Assembly: GCA_913009895.1 (NCBI GenBank) | Contig: CAJVXY010000001.1 | Coordinates: 158,437-222,436, forward strand | From: an uncultured Acidiferrobacteraceae bacterium | Lineage (GTDB): Bacteria; Pseudomonadota; Gammaproteobacteria; Acidiferrobacterales; SZUA-150 | Direction: 5' to 3' | Length of the DNA stretch: 64,000 nucleotides | Shown here: positions 18,644-26,987 of the stretch, piece after piece | How positions within the stretch are numbered: position 1 is the stretch's first letter | Layout of the letters: every line of letters starts with the position of its first letter | Translations under genes and position numbers: made by a program | Notes under the pieces: model-generated | The model's input: the letters and a program-made list of their open reading frames with translations, nothing else | The model's database searches: none | What the model was told of the DNA's origin: nothing

Positions 18644-18673
18644 TTAAATTAAGTTAAATTAGGTTAAATTATT
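18644..18673. repeat. Three 10-bp AT-rich tandem repeats
   Basis: TTAAATT followed by AAG, AGG and ATT in turn, in the short spacer between the ATPase gene and its VWA partner. Position and composition suggest a simple sequence repeat; a regulatory effect on the downstream gene is only possible. Confidence 0.6.
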
Positions 18674-18677
18674 TTTC

Positions 18678-19601
18678 TCAAAATAAACTCGCACTTAATT
18701 CGTTGACCGCGTTTAACATTTCGGGATCATCTGTTAATGCCTCGGCACAGGCGGCGCGACAGGCATGGCGCGGTTCGATTCCGGCAGATATTAATTTCCC
18801 TGCATGTACCAGTAACCGGGTGCTGGCCCCTTCTTCAAGTCCACTGCCACGCAGGTTACGTGTCATGCCGGCGAATTTGACCAGCTTGCCTGCTAACGAT
18901 TCGTCCAGTTGTGATTCGCGCATGACGATTTTCTTTTCCAGCTCGGCATTGGGATAGTCAAACTCAATGGCAACAAAACGTTGGCGGGTACTTTGCTTGA
19001 GATCTTTTAATACACTCTGGTACCCGGGGTTATAAGATATGGTCAAACAGAACTCAGGCCCCGCCCGTAACAGCTCGCCGGTTTTTTCAATGGGCAATAC
19101 CCGCCGGTCATCAGCAAGCGGGTGAATAACCACCGTGGTATCTTTTCTGGCCTCGACCACTTCATCAAGATAGCAAATGGCACCAGTGCGAACAGACCGC
19201 GCCAGGGGACCATCAATCCAGACCGTGTTGCCGGCGGTAATGAGATATCGACCCACCAGGTCAGAGGCAGTTAAATCATCGTGGCAAGAGACCGTGACCA
19301 GGGGCCGCTTCAGTCGCCAGGCCATATATTCCATAAAGCGAGTTTTGCCACAACCAGTGGGGCCTTTTAAGAGAACGGGCAGCCCATTTTGATAAGCAGC
19401 GTCAAATATCTTTATTTCTGCGCCAACCGGCTCATAGTAAGGCTCATCTTTAATGAAGAGCGCTTCTGCCTGTAATACATTTGTTTCCATTTCCTTAGGA
19501 GCTCCCATTGTGTCTGGACATTGAGTATGCCAAGTCTTGAAATTTTGCCCAACAGCAAGCTGATCCAGCTTATAGTGATTATCGGACAAAACAAGCATCA
19601 A
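18678..19601 (-). CDS. CbbQ/NirQ/NorQ family MoxR AAA+ ATPase
   Basis: AAA+ protein with Walker A GPTGCGKT, Walker [11 protein letters not shown], sensor 1 ISYNPGYQ and the QSTRQRF arginine-finger stretch, followed by a C-terminal helical lid. The core begins at EPYYEPVG, as in CbbQ and NorQ. The open frame adds about 50 residues before it. A strong AGGAGG (19615-19620) lies 13 nt before a TTG (19601) and 16 nt before an ATG (19598); an internal ATG at 19490 would give the usual short N-terminus, so the start is undecided. It forms a two-gene unit with the VWA gene and probably acts with it as a protein-remodelling machine. Confidence 0.88.
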   Translation of the reverse strand: MMLVLSDNHYKLDQLAVGQNFKTWHTQCPDTMGAPKEMETNVLQAEALFIKDEPYYEPVGAEIKIFDAAYQNGLPVLLKGPTGCGKTRFMEYMAWRLKRPLVTVSCHDDLTASDLVGRYLITAGNTVWIDGPLARSVRTGAICYLDEVVEARKDTTVVIHPLADDRRVLPIEKTGELLRAGPEFCLTISYNPGYQSVLKDLKQSTRQRFVAIEFDYPNAELEKKIVMRESQLDESLAGKLVKFAGMTRNLRGSGLEEGASTRLLVHAGKLISAGIEPRHACRAACAEALTDDPEMLNAVNELSASLF

Positions 19602-19732
19602 TGAACCTGACTAACCTCCTGAGAAATCATTCATATTTCGCAACTGATTTTCCAGGTCCGGGACAGCAACTATACGATATATTCGATATAATCCCTTGAT
19701 ATAAAAAACATTTAATTGATGAGGACAAACTC

Positions 19733-20149
19733 TTGGCAGCTAATGAAGGAAGAGCTTTTTTTGCACTTAGTGGATACCACTTCAACCCTGATGATATTAC
19801 TCGAGCGCTTGGTATAAAACCCACTTCTGTCAATGCTGCAGGTATGGGCAGTAATCTGGACAAGCCTGTGATCAGTTCATGGGAAATATCGACGGATACG
19901 GCAACTGAAGATGTGGATGTCTATAAGCTAACGGAAATTATCCTTAAGCAATTGGAGCCAGTTAAGGAGAAGATTTTGCAAGTGTGTAAAAGTCACAATT
20001 TATCGCCAAGAATGGGAGTCGTGCTGAGTTTGTCAGTTGATCAAGATGAAACCTGTCCGGATGTCGGTTTTGGTGCGAGAACGGTTCGTCTACTCGCCGA
20101 TCTGGGTGCATTTATCAATATTGATTACAAACTTTCCGAACGACTCTAG
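19733..20149 (+). CDS. DUF4279 domain protein
   Basis: A 138-aa protein that starts at TTG with GAGGA eight bases upstream; no ATG lies near. The segment FFALSGYHFNPDDITRALGIKPT near the N-terminus is the characteristic opening of DUF4279. The function of that family is not known; members often occur near toxin or immunity genes, but nothing of that kind is seen here. It is the only plus-strand gene between 9 and 27 kb and points away from the CbbQ-like gene. Confidence 0.8.
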   Translation: MAANEGRAFFALSGYHFNPDDITRALGIKPTSVNAAGMGSNLDKPVISSWEISTDTATEDVDVYKLTEIILKQLEPVKEKILQVCKSHNLSPRMGVVLSLSVDQDETCPDVGFGARTVRLLADLGAFINIDYKLSERL

Positions 20150-20177
20150 ACTATAATTATTTTCTAAATATATCTAA

Positions 20178-20723
20178 CTAGGAATTTGCCAGCGTATCTG
20201 CAAACTCATCGGCGAAGTGGCCAACCGCATCCCAGTCGGTGAATTCATGGTTTCTGGAAGTATCAGTTGGCAGCCCGCTCTTTTGAGAAATCTTTTTCAT
20301 CGTGAAGCGAATAAAGAAGTTGTATTTGCGATACATAAGTGCGCCGGCAAAGCTGGCAAAGTGTGCCGGATTCCAGCCAGTTTTAGTAATAAATTGATCC
20401 AGCCATACCTTCAGGATACCGCTCTTCGGATCACTGCTACGTGCCGCAGCCATGGATACCGAAACGAAAGCCGAGGGTACTGAGTCCAGTCGAGCGCGAT
20501 ACTTTTTAGCGAAATTCACGATATAACGCTGGTACTTCTGTTTTCGCACCGAGGCGGCAACAATAATGGCGGCGTACTGCTCAACATCAAATCCCCGCGG
20601 AATAGACTTGCCATTGAAAACATCCACATCATGTCCACGCCCACGAATACGTTTGCCGATGGTTTCGGCCACCTTCGCGGTCTGTCCCTCGCCACTGCCA
20701 AATATTATTAGTATTTTTGCCAT
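20178..20723 (-). CDS. hemG: HemG-type flavodoxin-like protoporphyrinogen IX dehydrogenase
   Basis: A 181-aa protein, the same length as E. coli HemG, with a flavodoxin-like N-terminus (ILIIFGSGEGQTAKVAETIG), the central AAIIVAASVRKQKYQ segment and a long-chain insertion loop typical of HemG. The enzyme passes electrons from protoporphyrinogen IX to the quinone pool through FMN. It is the last gene of the minus-strand run that begins with aprM and may serve haem supply for the cytochromes of the locus. It has its own ribosome site (AAGGAGA); a strong terminator lies about 125 bp upstream, so it may have a separate promoter. Confidence 0.85.
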   Translation of the reverse strand: MAKILIIFGSGEGQTAKVAETIGKRIRGRGHDVDVFNGKSIPRGFDVEQYAAIIVAASVRKQKYQRYIVNFAKKYRARLDSVPSAFVSVSMAAARSSDPKSGILKVWLDQFITKTGWNPAHFASFAGALMYRKYNFFIRFTMKKISQKSGLPTDTSRNHEFTDWDAVGHFADEFADTLANS

Positions 20724-20849
20724 AGTATTTCTCCTTCCCGAAATTGGCCACTAATGACTCAATCAGATCCTCCGGCAGGTCGTATTTATTCTGAAACTGG
20801 TCAATATGGTAGTCGGCCAATGGATGGGCCGGCGGAATGATATAAATGA
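20724..20849 (-). other. Coding-like stretch without a clear start, upstream of hemG
   Basis: Between the terminator at 20850-20885 and hemG, one minus-strand frame stays open and reads like normal protein (IPPAHPLADYHIDQFQ, then YDLPEDLIESLVANFGKE), running on into hemG out of frame. The only ATG in this frame lies inside the terminator hairpin; a TTG lies further in, without a ribosome site. It may be a gene remnant or chance. Confidence 0.25.
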
Positions 20850-20885
20850 AAATGCCGCGCGACCCATCTGGCTCGCGCGGCATTT
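20850..20885 (-). terminator. Strong GC-rich hairpin terminator
   Basis: Perfect 13-bp arms (20850-20862 and 20873-20885, core GCCGCGCGA) with a 10-nt loop, flanked by short T/A runs on both sides. It lies 29 bp after the stop of the 55-aa minus-strand gene. Confidence 0.75.
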
Positions 20886-20913
20886 TAGCCTAATTCTTCC
20901 TTTAAGGATTACC

Positions 20914-21081
20914 TTAAGGCTTCTTAGGAGTGCTGTAAGGTGCTTCTTTCTGGAACGATTTCCAGGTGGTGTGATAACCACAGAAAAAAGCGCCTTCTGT
21001 AATCTTACCTTGCGTGGTTGTTACGTATTCTGTTACACCCTCTGGAACCTGAGGTCTGGTTTTAGGTCCGGCATCGCTCAT
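20914..21081 (-). CDS. 55-aa conserved-looking small protein
   Basis: A short gene with a good ribosome site (TAGGAGT seven bases before ATG) and a strong terminator directly after it. The protein is soluble, with an N-terminal MSDAGPKTRPQVPEG, a central TTQGKITEGAFFCGYHTTW and a lysine-rich end; it has one cysteine and one histidine close together. I do not recognise a family. It lies between the HIT gene and hemG in the co-directional run downstream of aprA, so it may belong to that set. Signals and codon pattern support a real gene; the function is unknown. Confidence 0.6.
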   Translation of the reverse strand: MSDAGPKTRPQVPEGVTEYVTTTQGKITEGAFFCGYHTTWKSFQKEAPYSTPKKP

Positions 21082-21170
21082 AATTTTAACTCCTAAATTC
21101 TATTAATAAATACGGGAGGAATTTCAACAAAACTGCCAGCCCCTCCCACTCAAACTGGCGAAATTATACC

Positions 21171-21587
21171 TTATTTGCGCTTGTAATGCGCCTTGCTCGG
21201 TAGCACATGTCGGACGCCTCCCTGAGGATTCGCCACGTCACCCTTGTAGCGAGGAATGATGTGAATATGGACATGTAAGATGCTCTGCCCGGCTGCTGGC
21301 CCTATGTTAGCGCCGATGTTATAGCCATCTGGGCTGAACTCCTCATCAATAAGTTTTTTCTCCTCATTAATAAGATCCATGCAGGCAGTCAATTCTTCAG
21401 ATGTCAGATCAAAAAACTCAGCGACATGACGTTTCGGAATTACCACCGTATGGCCCGGACTCACCGGGTAGCTATCTCGGCCACTGTATGCAAGTTCATT
21501 CTGCAGTGTCGTCCCTTCGGGATCAGTGCAAAACAGGCACGGATCATTTGGGTCGCGTTTTTTTTCTTGTTTTACTTCAGACGACAA
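21171..21587 (-). CDS. HIT family protein
   Basis: A 138-aa histidine-triad protein. The catalytic motif HVHIHIIPR is at about residue 105, and the N-terminal half contains the PCLFC metal-type motif and GHTVVIPKRHV, all typical of the HIT superfamily (nucleotide hydrolases or transferases acting on AMP-linked substrates). An AMP-related activity is noteworthy here, because AprBA uses adenosine 5'-phosphosulfate and AMP, but this link is inference only. It lies between the TPR gene and the 55-aa gene on the minus strand. Confidence 0.9.
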   Translation of the reverse strand: MSSEVKQEKKRDPNDPCLFCTDPEGTTLQNELAYSGRDSYPVSPGHTVVIPKRHVAEFFDLTSEELTACMDLINEEKKLIDEEFSPDGYNIGANIGPAAGQSILHVHIHIIPRYKGDVANPQGGVRHVLPSKAHYKRK

Positions 21588-21627
21588 ACTTGAAAATCCT
21601 CAATCTAATCACAACGGGTTGAAACTT

Positions 21628-22656
21628 TTATGCTAAAGCAGCTTTTGCCATTTTCCGCATCTTGCTCATGTGTTCTTCGCAATGCTTTGCGCACAGTGGT
21701 TGCAGGGCGTGTGGGAAAACTTCCAGGATCACTTCAAACTCATCAGCCACTTCGTCGGCAAGTCTTGCATCTTTTGTTAACTCAGCCAGCACACCTTGTG
21801 CCGTAGTCTTATTGACCTTGCACAGCGCTAACAGATGAACAGGGAGCTGCTGCTCCAGGCATACGGTCGTTGCTGTTTCATACGATCGGATTGCTTCTTG
21901 CAGGAGTTCGGAATTATCTTCTGATTCCGCCAAATCGTGCCTTACTGCACCGCAATTATTGTGTGTCGCGACTAACTCGAAGGCATGATTATCCGCATCG
22001 AGTTCGGCCAGTGCGTTTCTGTAGGCAACAACGGACTTTTCAAGATTTCGATCACCCTTGAGGATCTTGCCATTGGCATGCAAGGTCGCGCCCAGTTGAT
22101 GCATGGTGAATGCCCATTCTTCTGGTGTCTCTTTTCGAGAATATACCAGCGTGGCATTCGTATACGCGTCGACGGATTTACTCAATAACTTTGCGCTTTC
22201 CTGTTGTCGACCTAGCGCTTGCAGCGCGGTGCCGAGGTTGTTTTGAGTTTCGGCCCAATCGAGTGGGGACTTTTCCTGGCTGAATTCTTCCAGTGCATGG
22301 TTAAAGCATTCAATCGCTTTTTCATACAATTCGGCATCTTTCTGCTGTTGCCCCATTGCAGCAAGAATATTTCCCAGCCTGTTCTGAGTCTCAGCCCAGG
22401 CTAATGGCTCCTGGTTGCGATATTCATCGGTAAGAGTCGCTTCAAGTGCTTCGTGCAGGGGCTCAAGAATAGAAGAGCTGTAACGGTGCTGTTCATAGTT
22501 CCCCCGCGTATGAAGAAAATTATCAGCCACGGTTACCTTGTTATCCGGGGTAGCCATTTCGGCTGACTCTTCACTCAGCATGTCAATAGAGTTCGCTATT
22601 GCACGTTCCAGGGTCCTGTTATATGGGTAGAGTATATATTTAGTTGAGTAGTTCAT
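21628..22656 (-). CDS. Tetratricopeptide repeat protein
   Basis: A 342-aa protein with a series of TPR-like helical repeats from about residue 75 to 290, recognisable by recurring WAETQNRLGNILAAMG / WAETQNNLGTALQALG units. There is no signal peptide or membrane segment, so it is a cytoplasmic scaffold or chaperone partner. The C-terminus has a CAKHCEEHMSKMRKMAK segment. Its start overlaps the stop of the SlyD-like gene by 4 bp, which suggests coupled translation and a joint role. No enzymatic domain is seen. Confidence 0.85.
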   Translation of the reverse strand: MNYSTKYILYPYNRTLERAIANSIDMLSEESAEMATPDNKVTVADNFLHTRGNYEQHRYSSSILEPLHEALEATLTDEYRNQEPLAWAETQNRLGNILAAMGQQQKDAELYEKAIECFNHALEEFSQEKSPLDWAETQNNLGTALQALGRQQESAKLLSKSVDAYTNATLVYSRKETPEEWAFTMHQLGATLHANGKILKGDRNLEKSVVAYRNALAELDADNHAFELVATHNNCGAVRHDLAESEDNSELLQEAIRSYETATTVCLEQQLPVHLLALCKVNKTTAQGVLAELTKDARLADEVADEFEVILEVFPHALQPLCAKHCEEHMSKMRKMAKAALA

Positions 22657-23162
22657 TTTGCACGGTCGAGTATTTCATTTATTTCCGGGTTGGCACCAAC
22701 AGCGCCGCCGAGTTCTATTTCTTCATCGGTCGCTTCGCGTATGGTCAATACTTCCAACTTGAAAACGACATCTCTGCCGCACAGGGGATTATTTCCATCG
22801 ACAGTTAAAGTTTCATCATCGAACCGGGTAACGATAAAACTTTTAGGCTCACCTTTTTCGTTTTCCATGGTGATGGTCATACCGATTTCCCGATATTTCT
22901 CTGGCACATTTTCGATGCGATCGGTAAACACCAGTGACTCATCTCTCTCGCCATATAACAGTTTAGTGTCAATTGGCACTTCGATGATATCACCCACTTT
23001 TTTACCATCCAGGTGCTTGGTCACTTCTTCCGACAAAGTGTCATTAACGCCATGAACATAACCAAGCGGATAATCAATGGTAACCAATACGTCGCCGGTT
23101 TTTTCATCGATGACCTTATAGTTTAGTTCAACGAATTTTCCGTTTTCTATTGTATCTGACAT
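22653..23162 (-). CDS. SlyD-like FKBP-type peptidyl-prolyl isomerase
   Basis: A 169-aa protein with the two-domain pattern of SlyD: an FKBP part with YKVIDEKTGDVL and GYVHGVNDTL, and an inserted IF-type domain (residues 70-130) containing the GNNPLCGRDVVFKLEV return strand. SlyD proteins isomerise prolines and act as chaperones, often in metalloenzyme maturation. The histidine-rich metal-binding tail of E. coli SlyD is missing; this chain ends shortly after the FKBP domain. It is coupled (4-bp overlap) to the TPR gene. A role in maturing the neighbouring flavo-iron-sulfur enzyme AprBA is a hypothesis from position. Confidence 0.85.
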   Translation of the reverse strand: MSDTIENGKFVELNYKVIDEKTGDVLVTIDYPLGYVHGVNDTLSEEVTKHLDGKKVGDIIEVPIDTKLLYGERDESLVFTDRIENVPEKYREIGMTITMENEKGEPKSFIVTRFDDETLTVDGNNPLCGRDVVFKLEVLTIREATDEEIELGGAVGANPEINEILDRAK

Positions 23163-23205
23163 AATTTGAAGAGCCTTTTTTTAGAGAGTACTATCCCAAT
23201 GTATC

Positions 23206-23556
23206 CTAGAATAATGTACAACCAAAAATTTTCACCTTGTCGTTTTCATAACCCAGCACGAGTCTGCCCAGCCATTCACCCTTGTCTTTTTTATTAATCA
23301 CTTTATAAAGAACGGTGACATGCTCACCACGACGTATCACGCCAAGAAATTCATAGTCTTCTGACAGGTTTTTTGCCAGGTCACTTCTGGCAAACTGCTT
23401 TCCCATCTCAACTTCATTCGCACCCTTAACTAAAGTGCTTGAAAATTTTCGGGTGAAAGCACCATAGTTCCCTTCATTCGAGTATTTGACGAGATCAGCC
23501 CACATGGGGTGCGCCAGCTCCAGAATCTCTTCATCTGTTTTTTCGATAATATTCAC
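23206..23556 (-). CDS. Unknown 116-aa protein downstream of aprA
   Basis: I chose the GTG at 23556 (VNIIEKTDEEIL as N-terminus) because GGAGT lies seven bases before it; the frame extends eight codons further to a TTG with no ribosome site. The protein is soluble, of mixed alpha/beta character, and contains HPMWADLVKYSNEGNYGAF and a C-terminal LVLGYENDKVKIFGCTLF strand set that recalls NTF2/SnoaL-like folds, but I do not recognise a family. It is separated from aprA by a terminator and lies 43 bp upstream of the SlyD-like gene on the same strand, so it probably leads that second transcript. Confidence 0.7.
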   Translation of the reverse strand: MNIIEKTDEEILELAHPMWADLVKYSNEGNYGAFTRKFSSTLVKGANEVEMGKQFARSDLAKNLSEDYEFLGVIRRGEHVTVLYKVINKKDKGEWLGRLVLGYENDKVKIFGCTLF

Positions 23557-23633
23557 CAAACCAACTCCACTAAAAAACAATGTTGTTTTTAAACGCTACC
23601 CAGAGTGTACTCACACCTCTCTCTAAGATAGAT

Positions 23634-23667
23634 AAAAAAAGGACCAACAGTAAACATGTCGGTCCTT
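23634..23667 (-). terminator. Intrinsic terminator of the aprMBA operon
   Basis: Minus-strand stem AAGGACC/GGTCCTT (23639-23645 and 23661-23667), extended inward by a G-T wobble and further pairs, followed by a run of seven T residues (23634-23640). It begins 68 bp after the aprA stop. Confidence 0.8.
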
Positions 23668-23734
23668 CTTCTAAAGCAAATGTGATATTCGGCTTTTAAA
23701 ATCAAGGCCTTATTTGCTTTGTTCTCTTCATCAC

Positions 23735-25609
23735 CTACCAGCCGGTTTTATCACCTGTCAGATGGTAAAGAGGCGCTTTTTCCATCGTGTACTCACCAGT
23801 CTCAGGATCACGACGAGAAACTGTCAGTACGTGCCAGTTCTCATCATCAAGCTTCATGGCATCACCACGGTAGTAGTAACCAGGCCAACGTGTCTCCTTA
23901 CGGAATAATGTATGCTGGAATACACTCTCAGAAGTAAGGAAACGGTGTTTCAATTCCCATGCACGTAGAAGTTCATGGATATCTTCAGCAGCGATTTTTT
24001 CCAGATCTTCGCCAAAGATTTTCATCTTCTTAAGACCGATGCTCAGAAGCTTGTCGTTGGTCATGTAGTTAACACCAAAACCACCACAGTACTCATCCAT
24101 CAGCTTCTGCAGACGATCCAGACCCTGACGTGGGTTGATGTAGTTCGGGTTAACAGAACCCGCAACAATTTCGTTACGGCCTACAGTGTAGGTTTCCATT
24201 GGCTTGTAGATATCTTTCTTACGACGTGCGATCTGAGCGTCAGAAACATTGATGCCTTCTGCTTTACCATCGTCAATGTACTTACAAGCAGCCTTGGCAG
24301 CCAGACGACCTTCAGTGAAAGAACCGGAAGAGAATGCGTGAGGTGTACCACCTACCGCATCACCTGCGCCAAACAGACCTTCAACGGTGGTCATACGGTT
24401 GTAGCCCCAGAAATATTCTTTAGGAGACAGATCTTCAGGACCCGAACACCATGCACCACAACCCGTTGCGTGTGAACCCATTACGTATGGCTCAGAAGTT
24501 GTTAGTTCAGGGTTTTCGTACTTCGGATCAACGTCAGTAGAAGCCCAGAGAACCGCTTGACCAACCGTCATACCCAGGAAGTTGTGCCAGCCAATCTCTT
24601 CAAGATGAGGATCCTGGAAGGCTTCCATGGTGACCATATAGATTGGACCACGACCCGCATTCACCTCATTGATGATTGCGTGGTTTCGCAGACAGGTCGG
24701 AATAGGACGATGGGTTGCGTGCGAAGCTTCTGGGTCCAGATATTCCTTACCTACCATTTCCTGTAGTGCGGGGAACCATTTAGATTCGTACTCTTCACCA
24801 TTACAGTTTTGCGTATAAGTCTTAAGATGTAAGAAGTAAGCGCCTACAGGACCGTAACCATCCTTGAATCGAGCCAGTACGATACGGTTTTCCATTTGCG
24901 TCATTTTCGCGCCGGCATCGATCATAAGACCATACGCAGAACCTGAAGACCATGGTGCGTACCATACGCGACCCGCGCCTTCACCAACTGAACGTGGCTT
25001 AAAGATGTTAGAAGCACCACCAGCACCACAGATAACAGTTTTGGACTTGAATACGTGGTAGTTACCAGTACGTACATTGAAACCAACGGCACCACCAACG
25101 CGGTTCTCTTTGGAATCATCCATCAGCAGATGGGTTACACAGACACGGTTAAATACCTTGTCCGCAGACTTCTTGGCAGCTTCAGCAACGATTGGCTTGT
25201 ACGATTCACCGTGAATCATGATCTGCCAACGACCTTCACGCAGGTAGTTGCCCTTCTTTTCATCTTTCATGATCGGCAGACCCCAATCTTCAAACAGGTG
25301 TACAGAGGAGTCAACGTGACGTGCCATATCAAAAGCCAGATCTTCGCGCACCATACCCATGAGGTCGATACGTGCATAGTGTACGTGTTCTTCCGGTTTG
25401 TTCTCGCCGAAACGGGTACCCATGTAGCAGTTGATCGCATAAAGACCCTGGGCTACCGCACCAGAACGATCGATGTTTGCTTTTTCTGCAATGACAATTT
25501 TCTTGTCCTTGCCCCAATATCTAGCTTCAAATGCTGCGCCGGTACCACCGAGGCCTGCACCTACAACCAGGATGTCGATATCGTCTTCAATAATTGTCTT
25601 GTAGCCCAT
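23735..25609 (-). CDS. aprA: Adenylylsulfate (APS) reductase alpha subunit AprA
   Basis: A 624-aa flavoprotein of the fumarate reductase/AprA family. The N-terminal FAD motif VVGAGLGGTGAAFEA follows DIDILV, and the conserved HGESYKPIVAEAAKK, GHATGCGAWCSGPEDL-like and GDAVGGTPHAFSSGSFTEGR stretches of AprA are present. With AprB it interconverts adenosine 5'-phosphosulfate with AMP plus sulfite. In a sulfur oxidiser the reaction runs from sulfite to APS, and the nearby Sat gene can then release sulfate and ATP. Its start overlaps the aprB stop by 1 bp. Codon choice is unusually uniform, consistent with high expression. Direction of catalysis is inferred from the presence of aprM and the lack of sulfate-reduction genes such as qmoABC here. 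Confidence 0.97.
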   Translation of the reverse strand: MGYKTIIEDDIDILVVGAGLGGTGAAFEARYWGKDKKIVIAEKANIDRSGAVAQGLYAINCYMGTRFGENKPEEHVHYARIDLMGMVREDLAFDMARHVDSSVHLFEDWGLPIMKDEKKGNYLREGRWQIMIHGESYKPIVAEAAKKSADKVFNRVCVTHLLMDDSKENRVGGAVGFNVRTGNYHVFKSKTVICGAGGASNIFKPRSVGEGAGRVWYAPWSSGSAYGLMIDAGAKMTQMENRIVLARFKDGYGPVGAYFLHLKTYTQNCNGEEYESKWFPALQEMVGKEYLDPEASHATHRPIPTCLRNHAIINEVNAGRGPIYMVTMEAFQDPHLEEIGWHNFLGMTVGQAVLWASTDVDPKYENPELTTSEPYVMGSHATGCGAWCSGPEDLSPKEYFWGYNRMTTVEGLFGAGDAVGGTPHAFSSGSFTEGRLAAKAACKYIDDGKAEGINVSDAQIARRKKDIYKPMETYTVGRNEIVAGSVNPNYINPRQGLDRLQKLMDEYCGGFGVNYMTNDKLLSIGLKKMKIFGEDLEKIAAEDIHELLRAWELKHRFLTSESVFQHTLFRKETRWPGYYYRGDAMKLDDENWHVLTVSRRDPETGEYTMEKAPLYHLTGDKTGW

Positions 25610-26091
25610 TAGTAGTAAACCCCTTCTTTAATTTCCAAGCCATTTGTTTCCAGCGTATGCAAACCCTCTTCATCCATTCGGATATACTTCGGCTCGTTAT
25701 ACAATAGCTCGCTGTTGACCATTTCTTTGCTTGGTGCTGCTTCGTTAGCTAACTCAGGATATCCTGTGCCCCAAGGCTTGGTCGTAATAGGCGCCAGCAG
25801 TTCCATGTCTTTTTTACCGTTACGGAACTTGATGCGCCATGCAATGGTGCCTTTTTCTTCATCACGATGTACACGTACAGAAGAACCCAATGGAGCGAAA
25901 TCAGCGTAGCCACGTACGTCAATTGCGTGATGTGGGCAAGCTTTTACGCATGAGTAACATTCCCAACACATGTTAGGTTCAATGTTGTAAGCACGGCGAA
26001 GTGTTTTATCAATGTGCATGATGTCTGAAGGGCAGATGTCAACGCACTGTCCGCAACCATCACAACGAGTCATATATACAAAAGTAGGCAT
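25609..26091 (-). CDS. aprB: Adenylylsulfate reductase beta subunit AprB
   Basis: A 160-aa iron-sulfur protein. Two [4Fe-4S] motifs lie in the first 60 residues (CDGCGQCVDICP and CWECYSCVKACP). The C-terminal tail, rich in acidic residues and ending KEGVYY, wraps around AprA in known structures. It transfers electrons between the FAD of AprA and the membrane partner. It lies between aprM (41 bp upstream) and aprA (1-bp overlap), and the three form an operon. Confidence 0.97.
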   Translation of the reverse strand: MPTFVYMTRCDGCGQCVDICPSDIMHIDKTLRRAYNIEPNMCWECYSCVKACPHHAIDVRGYADFAPLGSSVRVHRDEEKGTIAWRIKFRNGKKDMELLAPITTKPWGTGYPELANEAAPSKEMVNSELLYNEPKYIRMDEEGLHTLETNGLEIKEGVYY

Positions 26092-26132
26092 AATATTCTC
26101 TCTTTCTTAAATAATTGTTGTTAAATTAATGA

Positions 26133-26987
26133 TTAGTAATGTTTTGGTGACTCACGTCTAATACCGCGACCCATATATTCTGGGTTTTTACCCATATATT
26201 GTGGGATATCCGGGAATTTTGCTTGTACTTCAGGTGAAGATAAATCGAAATCACCAGGCAAGTTTTCTCTTGAGCCATCAGCTACGGTAGTACGTTTCTG
26301 GAATGCTGCAGCAGGTTTAAAGAACATGTGTGCAAACTTGGACCATAGTACGGTGCTAAAAAGCGTTGTGTTTGAAATGATGAATAAAACGAAGAACAAG
26401 CTTGTCCAGCCCATATCGCCTACTGCACCTGTCGCGCCTTTAGATTGCAAGTAAGACCAGATTAATGCGAATGTTGCTGTTGTGAAAAGTGAAACAATAA
26501 AGATGTCTGCGTGTACTAATTTATACCACTTAGCACCTTCCGCAGACACGTCAACGCGGATAGAGAACCAGAACCAGTAACCACCAAGACAAAGCATGAT
26601 TGCACCAATATGCCAAAGCTGTGCCACGATAACCTCTGAAGAAAGGCCAAAAATCATGACTGCTGTTGTTGCAGCAAAGATAATGAAGCCATACATCGTC
26701 AAAAGATGAGAAATTCTACGTTTCATGTTGCAGAATTCGCCAGAAGTTAATACTTCATTGGCGACTGTTGCAATTGCCATCCCAACCTTTTCTCCAGCAC
26801 CGACAGAACGCTTCGCGCTCGCTTTTGCTTTTGCTGCATTTTCGAAAAAGTACCGAGCACTTTTCTTGTGCATCATATCGAGAATTGTGCCGCCAGCGAC
26901 AAGTATAGCCATCAAAATAAGATATCCCTGCATTATTTCAGGTGATATTAAAGTTGAAAGCTCGGAAAAGGGATTTATTGTGAACAT
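26133..26987 (-). CDS. aprM: APS reductase membrane anchor AprM
   Basis: A 284-aa integral membrane protein with about five or six hydrophobic segments (near residues 20-38, 95-120, 125-150, 160-185, 195-220) and a hydrophilic C-terminal tail with repeated YMG motifs. Some transmembrane histidines recall the NarI/HdrE-like cytochrome b fold (RRISHLLTMYGF, LWHIGAIMLCLGGYW). In Allochromatium and other sulfur oxidisers the gene before aprBA is called aprM and takes the place of the Qmo complex as electron link to quinones; that role is accepted but not fully proven. First gene of the operon, with a GAGGAG ribosome site. Confidence 0.9.
   Translation of the reverse strand: MFTINPFSELSTLISPEIMQGYLILMAILVAGGTILDMMHKKSARYFFENAAKAKASAKRSVGAGEKVGMAIATVANEVLTSGEFCNMKRRISHLLTMYGFIIFAATTAVMIFGLSSEVIVAQLWHIGAIMLCLGGYWFWFSIRVDVSAEGAKWYKLVHADIFIVSLFTTATFALIWSYLQSKGATGAVGDMGWTSLFFVLFIISNTTLFSTVLWSKFAHMFFKPAAAFQKRTTVADGSRENLPGDFDLSSPEVQAKFPDIPQYMGKNPEYMGRGIRRESPKHY

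Noticed and set aside
20763..20981. 72-codon minus-strand frame across the terminator
   Set aside because: Runs through the 55-aa gene's end and the hairpin; low-quality protein.
25055..25612. Long plus-strand frame opposite aprA
   Set aside because: Shadow of a highly expressed gene with biased codons; aprA is certain.
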